From NCBI GenBank assembly GCA_038146925.1, contig JAYQSP010000011.1, forward strand, positions 372,001 through 436,000: a stretch of DNA of 64,000 nt, written 5' to 3'. Shown here piece by piece: positions 16,254 through 24,947 of this stretch. The position numbers and the translations under genes are program-made. Origin of the DNA: UBA830 sp038146925 (lineage in GTDB: Bacteria; Pseudomonadota; Alphaproteobacteria; MPNO01; UBA830). The notes beneath the pieces were generated by a model. That model ran no database searches. It was not told where the DNA came from and saw only the letters and a list, made by a program, of their open reading frames with translations. Numbering within the stretch: position 1 is the stretch's first letter; each line of letters starts with the position of its first letter.

Positions 16254-16793
16254 TCAGTCCTCGAACGTGCCGTCGACCAGGACGAACATCATATAGCAGT
16301 CCTCCTCGGACCGGTTCGACCAGGCGTGGTTGGTGCCGCGCTGAACGCAGGTGTCGCCCGGCTTCATCAGCACTTCGGAGTCGTCGAGGACGAGGTATAT
16401 CTCTCCCGACACGCACAGCGCGAAATCAACGGTTTCGGTCTTGTGCATCAACGGGTGCGGCGGCGCGTCCTGGTCGGATGCGCCTTCCGCGCCGATGGAC
16501 GCGAAGCTTGCCTTGGCCGCTTTGGGGTCGACGTTGTCGATCCAGTCTTTCTCGGGCGGAAACTTGATCACCCGGAAGACCGAGCCGTTCTTCGGCGGCA
16601 GCAGGCCGATCTGGCGGTCGACGGACTCTGCCGGTCCCAGCGGCTTGGACGGCGCTTCGTCGAGCACCCAGAGATTGTTGATTTCCACGCCCGGGCGGTT
16701 GTCGGGCCGCAGGATGTTGGGGCTTTCCCCGTCCGCGATGACGATGGCCTTGCCGTTTTCGTCGTGGCCGGTGACGATTCTTCTGACGACCAT
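16254..16793 (-). CDS. cupin-domain protein
   Basis: 179 residues, with a cupin barrel in the C-terminal half (about 110-175): HPLMHKTETVDFALCVSGEI carries the first metal-site motif and KPGDTCVQRGTNHAWSN the second. The N-terminal part starts VVRRIVTGHDENGKAIV, a form common in cupins beside catabolic operons. It may be a dioxygenase, isomerase or sensor; the sequence does not decide. It starts three bases after the YtoQ stop, so the two are translated together. Confidence 0.85.
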   Translation of the reverse strand: MVVRRIVTGHDENGKAIVIADGESPNILRPDNRPGVEINNLWVLDEAPSKPLGPAESVDRQIGLLPPKNGSVFRVIKFPPEKDWIDNVDPKAAKASFASIGAEGASDQDAPPHPLMHKTETVDFALCVSGEIYLVLDDSEVLMKPGDTCVQRGTNHAWSNRSEEDCYMMFVLVDGTFED

Positions 16794-16796
16794 GTT

Positions 16797-17255
16797 CTAT
16801 AGTCTCCCTTCGATGACGTAATCCAGTATGCGCACTACCTGTTCCGGCGTCTGCGCGACCGCCAGTGCGGCGGCGTCCACTTCCTTCAGGGCATGGGTAT
16901 GCCCCTCGTCGTGCAGTGTGATGACGGGCTTGCCCAGCGCGGCCGCGAAGCCGGCGTCGAACGCGGCGTTCCACTGCTTGTATTTTTCGCCGAAGCGCAC
17001 GACGACCACGTCGGACCGCTCGATCAGCGTGCGGGTGCGGATGGCGTTCATCTGCGCGCCCTTGTGATCCTTCCAGAAATCGTTGCCTTCCATGCCGAGG
17101 ATCTCGACGCCGCAATTGTCGCTGGAATCGTGATCGGTGACCGGGCTGTAGAAATCGACGGGCAGATCGGCCTTTGCAACGCCGTCCCGGATGCGTTCGC
17201 GCCAGTCGGAATGGATTTCGCCCGACAGATAGACGGACCATGTTTTGGTAGCCAT
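16797..17255 (-). CDS. YtoQ family protein
   Basis: 152 residues, the normal family length. The start WSVYLSGEIHSDWRERI and SPVTDHDSSDNCGVEILG are typical for YtoQ. The fold is related to nucleoside 2-deoxyribosyltransferases (VYLSGE at the first strand), but a reaction has not, to my knowledge, been assigned. The ATG at 17255 follows GGGAACG. Its place between an NAD-dependent dehydrogenase and a cupin, in an operon with hydantoinase subunits, hints at a role in handling an N-containing ring or sugar-linked substrate. Confidence 0.87.
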   Translation of the reverse strand: MATKTWSVYLSGEIHSDWRERIRDGVAKADLPVDFYSPVTDHDSSDNCGVEILGMEGNDFWKDHKGAQMNAIRTRTLIERSDVVVVRFGEKYKQWNAAFDAGFAAALGKPVITLHDEGHTHALKEVDAAALAVAQTPEQVVRILDYVIEGRL

Positions 17256-17293
17256 GAATTCGTTCCCGATTTTGGCCGGAAAGGCGCGGAACG

Positions 17294-18118
17294 TCAGCGT
17301 TCCTGCGGCATTCCCTGGCCGAGATTGATCTTGATGCCTTTTATCACTTCCTTGACCGAGCCGCAAAGCGGCAGGCTGACCCGCGCCGTATCGGCTTCTT
17401 TCAGGACGATCGACATGTCTTTTTCCGCCCAGGGCAGTTCCCAGGTTTCGGCGCGGACTTCCATCGCCCAGTTGCGCGCGCTGGAATCGAGCAGCGCATC
17501 GCGCAGCGTTTCCGTGTCGACCCCCAGCGCGCCGGCCAGCGCCATGCCTTCGTGGTTGGCGGAAATGCAGGACCACAGGATCAGGTTGTTGACCATCTTG
17601 CCGACCTGTCCGGCGCCCAGATCGCCGAGATAATACATGTCGTTGGCGAAGGTTCTGAACGCGGCGGTGCAGGCATCGAATGCTTCCCTGTCGCCGCCGC
17701 CCAGCAGCAGAAGATCGCCGTCCAGCGCCGCCTGTTCGCCACGGCACATGGGGATATCGAGACAGATCACGCCGGGTCCGGCGCGTTCGGCGATGGATTT
17801 CATGGTGCCCGGCGCGATGGTCGACGCGACCGCCAGCACCATGCCGTCCTTGGCGCCAGCCAGCAGACCGGTTTCGCCGAAAATGACCTCTTCGACTTCG
17901 GAATCGAATCCCACGCTGACGATGGCAAGATCGCATCGCGCCGCCAACGCCGCGCAGGTTGCGGCGGCAGTCACGCCGGCGTCGGCCACGGCTGCGACCG
18001 CCCCGTCGGCGACATCGTATCCGACGACATCGAACCCGCCGCCGGCGAGATGGCGTGCAAGCGGCCCGCCCATTTTTCCAAGCCCGACCACGCCCACGGT
18101 GCTGATCTCTACGGCCAT
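17294..18118 (-). CDS. 3-hydroxyisobutyrate-dehydrogenase-family oxidoreductase
   Basis: 274 residues. The nucleotide site is VGVVGLGKMGGPLARHL (about 8-24), then the substrate loop with DIPMCRGEQAA, and the catalytic Lys in GQVGKMVNNL of the helical C-terminal domain. The family oxidises beta-hydroxy acids or reduces the semialdehydes with NAD(P). The ribosome site GAGGAGG lies five bases before the ATG. It is 16 bases after HyuB. Substrate unknown; a beta-hydroxy acid released by the hydantoinase pair is plausible. Confidence 0.87.
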   Translation of the reverse strand: MAVEISTVGVVGLGKMGGPLARHLAGGGFDVVGYDVADGAVAAVADAGVTAAATCAALAARCDLAIVSVGFDSEVEEVIFGETGLLAGAKDGMVLAVASTIAPGTMKSIAERAGPGVICLDIPMCRGEQAALDGDLLLLGGGDREAFDACTAAFRTFANDMYYLGDLGAGQVGKMVNNLILWSCISANHEGMALAGALGVDTETLRDALLDSSARNWAMEVRAETWELPWAEKDMSIVLKEADTARVSLPLCGSVKEVIKGIKINLGQGMPQER

Positions 18119-18134
18119 GGGAACCTCCTCCTCG

Positions 18135-20180
18135 TTATGCGGGTTCGTGCCCCGCTTTCATTACTTCGCGCACATCCGCCAGCGCGCCGCAGCCGCGGCA
18201 GATAGTTTCCTCGATCTCGAAATTCGGTCCGTCGCCTCCATAGCGCAGCGCGATCAACGGACCGGCATGCCTGAGCGGCCGCCTCGCGAGACCAAAGCCT
18301 TCGGTGCTGCCGCAGGTGGCGCAGGGCGCGCCGGTTCGCGTTTCTCCGGTCTCCGCCCAGCCTTTGCGCGCCTTGCGGATCGCGCGTCTCCGTGCTGCGG
18401 TGCCGGTATCGTCCACCCTGCCTGCGTCATCGATCACGACGCCGTACAGCCGTTCCGCTTCGCCGCGTGAAACTGTTCCGGCGGCGATATCGTCGCCGGT
18501 GCGGGTCGGTGTCCGGTCCAGCGGATCGCCGAAGCCGCCGCCGCCGGCCGCCCAGAAGCCGTATACGTCGCCTTTGCGGATCACCTCGTCCGCTTTGGAC
18601 GGTAGCCAGTGCAGTGTGCCGCCCAGCGCCCGAATGTCCGGTGCTTCGCCGGTATTTTGCTTCAGTATGGCGGGGTCGGCTTCGCGGACGATGGCGGATT
18701 GCGATCCTGCGCCGGGATAGCCGCCGTCGATGCCGTGCGCGTTGGTCTGTTCCGTGCCGGCGGTATTTGTCAGCTTGAGCGCGATTTCATCGACGCCATG
18801 CGGCGTCAGCGCCACTTCGCTGGTAGCGCCGCCGCGGAATTTTCCGGCGCCCGCCGAATCCGTCATCCGTCGTCGATAGAGATAGCGGATCGGGAATTTC
18901 CATTCCGCGCCCTCGATGTTGCCCATGCTTCCGGCATAGGACGTCACCGTGCCGGCGTGATGAAACCCGTCGGCGAAGGAGCGGCCCGCCGCGCCGGAAC
19001 CGCGATGGTCCGACAGCAGCCCGCCGGTCCGGCGTCCGTCCGGCAATTCGGCGAACAGGTTGTTGCAGTTGCTTGAGGAATTCCATGACGGGCAGGCGCG
19101 GTCGCGAAATTCGCCGGACGCGTTGAACATGTTCGCGACCGCCTGGGTGGCGGCGACCGTGACCAGCCAGCGGAACCCGACCGTGGAGATGCTGACCGGT
19201 GCGGGGTAGGCCGCATTCACGACGCTGCCTTCCGGGGCGACGACCTCGATGCAGCGTTTGAGCCCGTCGTTCCAGTCGATGTCGCCCTGGCAGAGAAAAC
19301 TGTACAGCGGCACGGCGGACCCGGCGACGGTGGCGGGCAGGGTGCTGTTCACCGCGGCATCCACCTGGGCGGACGTGCCGGTGAAGTCGAAGCGCAGCGT
19401 GTCGCCTTTGCAGATCAGCTTCAGCGCGACGCGGCAGATGCGTTCGTCGCCGACGCGTACGCCGTCCATATAGGCTTCGCCCGTCCATTCCCCGTCGGGC
19501 AGGCGGTGGACGAAATCCCGAACCTGACGTTCCGCGAGGTCGATCGACCGGCTCATGACGTCGGCGACAAGATCCTCGCCGCGCTCGTCCAGCAAGTCGT
19601 CCAGCCGGTCGCGCGCGACATTGACGGCGCCGATCTGCGCCCGGAGATCCAGCGCCACCGCGTCGGGCAGGCGCGAATTGTTGACGAAGGCCTGCTCGTT
19701 CTCGACCACCATCTCGCCGCGATCGACGATTTTCATGAAAAACCGCGGCGGGTCGTCTTCCAGCGTGCGCGCGTTGATGCAGAAGCTGCCGGCATCGCAG
19801 CCGCCGACATCCGGATGATGCAGCACGTTGCCGATCCACATAAATATGTCGCCATTGCGGAACAGAGGACTGGCGACGACCACGTCGTTCTGGTGCAGCG
19901 CGCCCAGAAACGGGTCGTTGGTCATGAAGATATCGCCGTCCTCGATACTCTCCGCGCCGTCGATGATGGAGGAAAGCGCATCGCCCATCGTCGTAACGTG
20001 AACCAGACTGCCGATGCCCGCCGTGACCAGCTCGGCATCGCGCGTAAACAGCCCCACATTGTAGTCGTTGCCCTCGACCACGATCGGAGAGGCGGAGATC
20101 GTCTTAATTGCGATGCCCTGTTCGTCATTGATCTGCCATAACCGGTGCTTGACGATTTCGAAGGTGACGGGGTCGGTCAT
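18135..20180 (-). CDS. hydantoinase B/oxoprolinase family protein with C-terminal zinc ribbon
   Basis: 681 residues. This is the B subunit of the ATP-dependent hydantoinase/oxoprolinase/acetophenone-carboxylase group, which opens cyclic amides or carboxylates ketones with the A subunit. The body carries TNDPFLGALHQNDVVVASP and later WRFPIRYLYRR-type and AAGGGGFGDP motifs. The last 60 residues form an extra module with CATC and CRGC pairs, so zinc binding is likely. This is longer than the HyuB at 26.3-28.0 kb. Its start overlaps the HyuA stop by four bases, so the two are coupled. Confidence 0.9.
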   Translation of the reverse strand: MTDPVTFEIVKHRLWQINDEQGIAIKTISASPIVVEGNDYNVGLFTRDAELVTAGIGSLVHVTTMGDALSSIIDGAESIEDGDIFMTNDPFLGALHQNDVVVASPLFRNGDIFMWIGNVLHHPDVGGCDAGSFCINARTLEDDPPRFFMKIVDRGEMVVENEQAFVNNSRLPDAVALDLRAQIGAVNVARDRLDDLLDERGEDLVADVMSRSIDLAERQVRDFVHRLPDGEWTGEAYMDGVRVGDERICRVALKLICKGDTLRFDFTGTSAQVDAAVNSTLPATVAGSAVPLYSFLCQGDIDWNDGLKRCIEVVAPEGSVVNAAYPAPVSISTVGFRWLVTVAATQAVANMFNASGEFRDRACPSWNSSSNCNNLFAELPDGRRTGGLLSDHRGSGAAGRSFADGFHHAGTVTSYAGSMGNIEGAEWKFPIRYLYRRRMTDSAGAGKFRGGATSEVALTPHGVDEIALKLTNTAGTEQTNAHGIDGGYPGAGSQSAIVREADPAILKQNTGEAPDIRALGGTLHWLPSKADEVIRKGDVYGFWAAGGGGFGDPLDRTPTRTGDDIAAGTVSRGEAERLYGVVIDDAGRVDDTGTAARRRAIRKARKGWAETGETRTGAPCATCGSTEGFGLARRPLRHAGPLIALRYGGDGPNFEIEETICRGCGALADVREVMKAGHEPA

Positions 20181-22294
20181 GGCGCAGCTCCCAGCCTGAT
20201 CGAGATGTTGCCCAAATCGTCCATTTCGGCGCTGCAGCCCGGCGGAATCCAGACGGTCGTCGTGTCGCGTTCGACGATTGCGGGGCCGGCGAGCGCCGCG
20301 CCCGGCGCGATGGTGCGAAAATCGACGATCGCGCAGTCGACAAAGCCGGTTTCCCGCAGATAGACCTGCCTAGTCCGGGGCGCGTCGGGGGCGGAATAGG
20401 CGGAATCGACAGCGGCCAGGACGGGACGGGTCGTCGGGCGCGTCGCTTCCACCCGGAAACTTATCAGCTCCATCGGCGTGCCGGCGCGCGTCGTACCCGA
20501 CCCGAACCGGCGTTCGTAATGGGTTTCGAAATCGCGCTGCAGTTTTTCGAGGTCTTCGGTCTCCAGATTGCCGCGCGGCCAGTCCAGCGTGACCTCGTTC
20601 ATCTGGCCCTGGTAGCGCAGTTCTATCCGGTGGCGGTACTGGCACGATCCGGCATCGAAGCCAGCGTCCGTCATGTCGGCGCGCGCCAGTTCTCTCAGCT
20701 CGGCGAAATTGCGGTTGATGACCGGTACGGCGTCGCTTCCCAGCACGACCGGCTCGGAGCGCGAATGGCTGTAGCTGATATCCGCGATCGCGACGCCGAG
20801 GGCGGAAAACACCGGGCCGGCATAGGGCAGGATCAGCTGACCGATACCGAGCTGCCGGGCGAAATCGGCGCAATGCGCGCCGGTGGCGCCGCCATAGGCA
20901 TACAGGGCGAATTCCGCCGGATCGTGGCCGCTTTCGATGGAAACCTTGCGTATGAGATTCGCCATCCGTGCGTTGACGATGTCGAGGATTCCCGCGGCCG
21001 CGTCGTGCAGCTTCATGTTGAGCGGTTTCGCGATCCGGTCGGTGATCGCGCGCGCCGCGAGGTCGGCATCCAGCCGGTAATCGCCACCGAAGAAGTTTTC
21101 AGGGTCGATGATGCCGCTGACGACAAGGGCGTCCGTTACGGTCGGTTCCCTGCCGCCGCGGTCATAGGCGGCGGGGCCGGGATCCGCGCCCGCGCTTTGC
21201 GGACCGACCTGGAGACGGTACCCGTCGGTCCAGGCGATGCTGCCGCCGCCGGCGCCGATGGTGACCAGCTTGACCGCCGGGAGGCTGACCGGCAGGCCCT
21301 GATCGAGAAACGGCTGAGGATCCTCTTCCAGCGTGTCGCCGTCGATCAGTCCGACATCGAAGCTGGTGCCCCCCATGTCCGCGGTGATGATTTTGTCGTG
21401 TCCCAGCTGATCGCCGAGAAAACGCGCGGCGACCAGCCCCGCGACCGGACCGGAATTGACCACCGACACGGCCCGGCGGTTCATATCCGCGGCACGCGCG
21501 GCGCCGCCGGTCGAGGTGACGACCTGCACCGGATGCGCCAGCCCGTCGGCGGACAGACCGGTATCGAGATCGCGGATGTATTTCTCGGTGACCGGCCCGA
21601 TATAGGCGTTGACGACCGTCGTGACCGCGCGTTCGAATTCCCCCATGCGGGGCGCGATTTCGTGCGACAGGCTGACCGGCATCCGGGGCGCGATTTCCCC
21701 GATCAGAGCGGCTATCTGCCTTTCATGTTCCGGGTTCCGGAATGCCCATAGCAGGCACACGGCAAAGCTTTCGGCGCCAGCGTCGATCAGTTCTTCGATG
21801 CCTGCGCGCGCAGCAGTGCGGTTCAGCGGGATGACGATCTTTCCCGCCGCGTCGATCCGTTCCGGCACGCCCCGGACCATGTCGCGCGGGACCAGCGGCG
21901 CCGGCGGTTCGGTGTGGAGAAAATCCATCGCCTGGCTTTGCGGCAGGCCGCCGACGCGGCCGATGGGGCCGCGTCCGATGGTCAGCGTATCCTCGAAGCC
22001 CGATGTGAACAGCACGCCCACTTTGGCGCCGCGCCGCGTGATCAGCGCGTTCGTCGATACCGTCGTCCCGTGGGCGAATATGCCTGTGCGGGACAAAATA
22101 TCCTGGACCGATGTGTTCAGCGCCGCCGCGGCCCGGCCGAGCACGTCGAAGATACCGCGTTCCGGCGCGTCGGGCGTCGAAAAGGACTTGTTTGTCCGGA
22201 TCACGCCGTCGTCGCCGATCATGACGAGATCGGTGAACGTGCCACCGGTATCGACGCCGATATTGGAGAAGCGGCGCGGCGCAGGGGATGTCAT
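20177..22294 (-). CDS. hydantoinase A/oxoprolinase family protein
   Basis: 705 residues, full length. It is the ATP-binding A subunit. The N-terminus VDTGGTFTDLVMI is the phosphate site of the actin-like ATPase fold; FAHGTTVSTNALITRRGAK and GGTSFDVGLIDGD are the other conserved parts. With HyuB it would phosphorylate and open a cyclic amide such as hydantoin or 5-oxoproline, or activate a ketone. The ribosome site GGGAG lies nine bases upstream. It sits 24 bases after the SDR and overlaps HyuB. Confidence 0.92.
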   Translation of the reverse strand: MTSPAPRRFSNIGVDTGGTFTDLVMIGDDGVIRTNKSFSTPDAPERGIFDVLGRAAAALNTSVQDILSRTGIFAHGTTVSTNALITRRGAKVGVLFTSGFEDTLTIGRGPIGRVGGLPQSQAMDFLHTEPPAPLVPRDMVRGVPERIDAAGKIVIPLNRTAARAGIEELIDAGAESFAVCLLWAFRNPEHERQIAALIGEIAPRMPVSLSHEIAPRMGEFERAVTTVVNAYIGPVTEKYIRDLDTGLSADGLAHPVQVVTSTGGAARAADMNRRAVSVVNSGPVAGLVAARFLGDQLGHDKIITADMGGTSFDVGLIDGDTLEEDPQPFLDQGLPVSLPAVKLVTIGAGGGSIAWTDGYRLQVGPQSAGADPGPAAYDRGGREPTVTDALVVSGIIDPENFFGGDYRLDADLAARAITDRIAKPLNMKLHDAAAGILDIVNARMANLIRKVSIESGHDPAEFALYAYGGATGAHCADFARQLGIGQLILPYAGPVFSALGVAIADISYSHSRSEPVVLGSDAVPVINRNFAELRELARADMTDAGFDAGSCQYRHRIELRYQGQMNEVTLDWPRGNLETEDLEKLQRDFETHYERRFGSGTTRAGTPMELISFRVEATRPTTRPVLAAVDSAYSAPDAPRTRQVYLRETGFVDCAIVDFRTIAPGAALAGPAIVERDTTTVWIPPGCSAEMDDLGNISIRLGAAP

Positions 22295-22318
22295 GAAAGG
22301 TTCTCCCGTATCCGCGCG

Positions 22319-23092
22319 TCAGTGCATGAACTGGCCGCCGTCCACATTCAGGGTCTGGCCGGAAATGAAGCTGGCGCCCGGGGACAGGAAGAACATCACG
22401 GCGCCGCACAAATCTTCCGGATACTGGTGGCGCTGGATACAGCGGCCGGACGGCGGCGCGTTATTTTTCGCGTAATCGCCCGAGGACGACACCTGGGTAT
22501 CGGACAGGGTGAAGCCCGGCGTGATCGCATTGACGGTAATGTTGTCGGGCCCGACCTCGCGCGCCAGCGACCGGGTCAGACCGATGACGCCGGCCTTCGA
22601 CGTGGAGTAATGCAGCCGGTTGGGCGTGCCGTGCCAGAACCGGCCGGACGAAATATTGATGATGGCGCCGCCGCCCTGTTCCTTCATTTGCGGAAACACG
22701 GCTTTCGCGCACAGGAACGTGCCGCGCATGTTCACTTCCTGCACCCGGTCCCACTCGTCTACAGGGATTTCGGTCCAGTCGCGGCGTTCCAGAACGCTCA
22801 TCAGCGACGCGTTGTTGACCAGCCCGTCGATGCGTCCGAACGCTTCGACGGTCTTTGCGGCCATTTCCTGCGTCGAGTCTTCATCGGCGACGTCGGTGGT
22901 CGCGGCGATGGCGTCGCCGCCCAGGTCGCGGATTTCCGCGACCGTTTCGGCATTGGCGTCGTCGTCGATATCGGCGGCCACCACCTTGCAGCCGGCCTTG
23001 GCCAGCTCGCGGCAATAAACCCGCCCGATCCCCTTGCCGCCGCCCGTGACGATGACGACCTTGCCGTCGATGCCCAGCATGTAATCCGACAT
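22319..23092 (-). CDS. SDR-family oxidoreductase
   Basis: 257 residues, a classical short-chain dehydrogenase. TGGGKGIG (16-23) binds NAD(P), NNAS is at 93-96, the catalytic Ser is near 149 and Y162-x3-K166 lies in YSTSK. Asp41 after the second strand suggests a preference for NAD. GGGGAGG lies eight bases upstream of the ATG. It is the first gene of the reverse-strand hydantoinase operon. It would oxidise or reduce a hydroxyl/keto group of the operon's substrate. Confidence 0.9.
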   Translation of the reverse strand: MSDYMLGIDGKVVIVTGGGKGIGRVYCRELAKAGCKVVAADIDDDANAETVAEIRDLGGDAIAATTDVADEDSTQEMAAKTVEAFGRIDGLVNNASLMSVLERRDWTEIPVDEWDRVQEVNMRGTFLCAKAVFPQMKEQGGGAIINISSGRFWHGTPNRLHYSTSKAGVIGLTRSLAREVGPDNITVNAITPGFTLSDTQVSSSGDYAKNNAPPSGRCIQRHQYPEDLCGAVMFFLSPGASFISGQTLNVDGGQFMH

Positions 23093-23297
23093 TTTTCTAT
23101 GCCTCCCCGGTCCTGAAATGCCCGGTTTTCCGGGCTATTTCGATATCTGTACGGTTTCTGACCAATAATTCGAAACCTACGCCGGATTGCAGCGGCGGTC
23201 AAAGGGAAGGACCGTCCCTGGTCGGTAAATCGAGATCAATGCCGCAGCCTGTCGGTTGCGCGATAAACTCTCAGGTAATTTTGGAGGAGCCAGGACC

Positions 23298-23723
23298 ATG
23301 GAAAATTTCACGCCGCTCGCCGGGCTTGTCGGCGGGCTTTTGATCGGCGCTGCAGCGACCCTGTTCGTGTTGCTGAACGGTCGCGTTCTGGGTGTCAGCG
23401 GCATTGTCGGCGGCCTGTTCGGCGGCACGGCCGGCGATCTGCCGGGACGTGTGGCGCTGATCGCGGGGATCGTGCTGGGGCCTCTGCTGTATGGCGCCGC
23501 CGGTGGCGTCGTTCCAGCCATTATCGTGTCGGATTCACTGCTCCTGCTGGCGATTGCCGGTTTATTGGTCGGCTTCGGAACACGGCTCGGCAGCGGCTGT
23601 ACCAGCGGGCACGGCGTTTGCGGTCTCGCACGGCTGTCGGTCCGTTCCCTCACCGCAACGGGCGTGTTCTTCGCGACAGCCGGCGTCACCGTCTTCGTTG
23701 TTCGTCACGTGGCCGGAGGCTGA
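23298..23723 (+). CDS. YeeE/YedE-family membrane protein, first half
   Basis: 141 residues with about four membrane segments. The conserved Cys loop is GSGCTSGHGVCGLARLS, the hallmark of YeeE/YedE (TsuA-like) proteins, some of which import thiosulfate. The ATG follows GGAGGAG. Full-length YedE proteins have both Cys loops in one chain; here the second loop is in the next gene three bases downstream. The pair probably forms one transporter for a sulfur compound. Confidence 0.87.
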   Translation: MENFTPLAGLVGGLLIGAAATLFVLLNGRVLGVSGIVGGLFGGTAGDLPGRVALIAGIVLGPLLYGAAGGVVPAIIVSDSLLLLAIAGLLVGFGTRLGSGCTSGHGVCGLARLSVRSLTATGVFFATAGVTVFVVRHVAGG

Positions 23724-23726
23724 ACC

Positions 23727-24164
23727 ATGGCACGGACGCTTTTCGGTCTGATTGCCGCCTTCGCGGTCGGGCTGGTTTTCGGCATCGGACTTGCCGTTTC
23801 CGGCATGATGAACCCTGCCAAGGTTCTCGGCTTTCTCGATTTCGCCGGCAACTGGGATCCGACACTCGGCCTGGTAATGGCAGGTGCCCTGATAGCTGCC
23901 GCGCCCGGATTTGCCATCGCCCGCCACAGAAGGGTCCCGGTTATCGGCGGCGAATTCGAAATTCCGACCACCCGGACCGTCGACGCACCGCTGATTGTCG
24001 GCGCGCTGCTGTTCGGCATCGGCTGGGGGCTTGTCGGTTTCTGCCCGGGCCCCGCGATTGCCGCGGCAGGCACCGGCCTCCCCGAGGTCTACGTTTTCGT
24101 GGCGGCCATGACCGCCGGCATGGCTCTCTTCAGGCTCTATTCCGTTTCGCGCAGTCGCAATTAG
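23727..24164 (+). CDS. YeeE/YedE-family membrane protein, second half
   Basis: 145 residues with four to five membrane segments. It starts with FGIGLAVSGMMNPAKVLGFL and has the second Cys loop GWGLVGFCPGPAI, so it complements the preceding gene. The two are cotranscribed with a three-base gap. No rhodanese or sulfur-carrier gene is visible nearby, so the exact substrate stays open. Confidence 0.87.
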   Translation: MARTLFGLIAAFAVGLVFGIGLAVSGMMNPAKVLGFLDFAGNWDPTLGLVMAGALIAAAPGFAIARHRRVPVIGGEFEIPTTRTVDAPLIVGALLFGIGWGLVGFCPGPAIAAAGTGLPEVYVFVAAMTAGMALFRLYSVSRSRN

Positions 24165-24184
24165 GCTAGCGGATTAAAGCTACC

Positions 24185-24829
24185 TCACGCCGCCCGTTTG
24201 AATTCCTCGATGGTCTCACGCTCGAAGGCCAGCAGTTTCTTGACGCTGTCGCGCGTCTGCATGCGCTCGTAATAGGCGGACACGTTGGGGAAACGGTCGA
24301 GGTCGAGCTTGAACTGGGTGAAGCGCCGGATCGCCCAGTAGAAATAGGCGTCGGGCGCCGTGTAATCACCCATCAGGTAATCGTTGCCGTCGAGCATGTC
24401 CTCGGCCAGGCCGAAGGTTTCGTACAGGTACTCCGCCGCGTGTTCGACCACGTTGTCGGCCGTGCCGTCGATATCGCAGACTTTCGGCGGGGCGTTGATG
24501 CGGCTGAGATAGGGGTGAATGCCGCCCGATACCCAGGACAGGAGAGAAATCGCCTGCGACTGTCCCCAGGCGTCTTCCGGCATCAGCTTCGCGTCGGGGA
24601 ACGTGCGCGCCATCCACAGGTGAATGGCCGCCGTTTCGGTCAGCCGTTCGCCGTCGACCAGCAGCATCGGAACCTTGTGTTTAGGATTGATTTTCACGTA
24701 TTCCGGCGAAAGGTGCTCGCCCGTCCGGAAGTTCAGCGCGTGCGTCTCGAAATCGGCCCCGGCTTCGGTGAGATTGATATAGGGGGCCATCGCGCAGGTG
24801 ACGGGAGCGTAGAAAAGTTCGATCTTCAT
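24185..24829 (-). CDS. glutathione S-transferase family protein
   Basis: 214 residues. The N-terminal thioredoxin-like domain starts MKIELFYAPVTCAMAPY and contains NPKHKVPMLLVDG with the cis-Pro and the TETAAIHLW glutathione site. The C-terminal helical domain follows from about 90. The usual GST role is conjugation of electrophiles to glutathione; the substrate is unknown. The ATG at 24829 gives the family start, while the longer open frame upstream lacks coding character. It is convergent with the YedE pair. Confidence 0.9.
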   Translation of the reverse strand: MKIELFYAPVTCAMAPYINLTEAGADFETHALNFRTGEHLSPEYVKINPKHKVPMLLVDGERLTETAAIHLWMARTFPDAKLMPEDAWGQSQAISLLSWVSGGIHPYLSRINAPPKVCDIDGTADNVVEHAAEYLYETFGLAEDMLDGNDYLMGDYTAPDAYFYWAIRRFTQFKLDLDRFPNVSAYYERMQTRDSVKKLLAFERETIEEFKRAA

Positions 24830-24947
24830 GGTCTGTGTTCCTGTGTGTCGGTCTGGGCTTGCGGTCGCGCACCGGCGCACCGGCGGGCCTTCGGGGAACA
24901 GAATATCCTGCCCGTTTCGTTTGCGCCATCGCGGCGGCGCATTTTCG

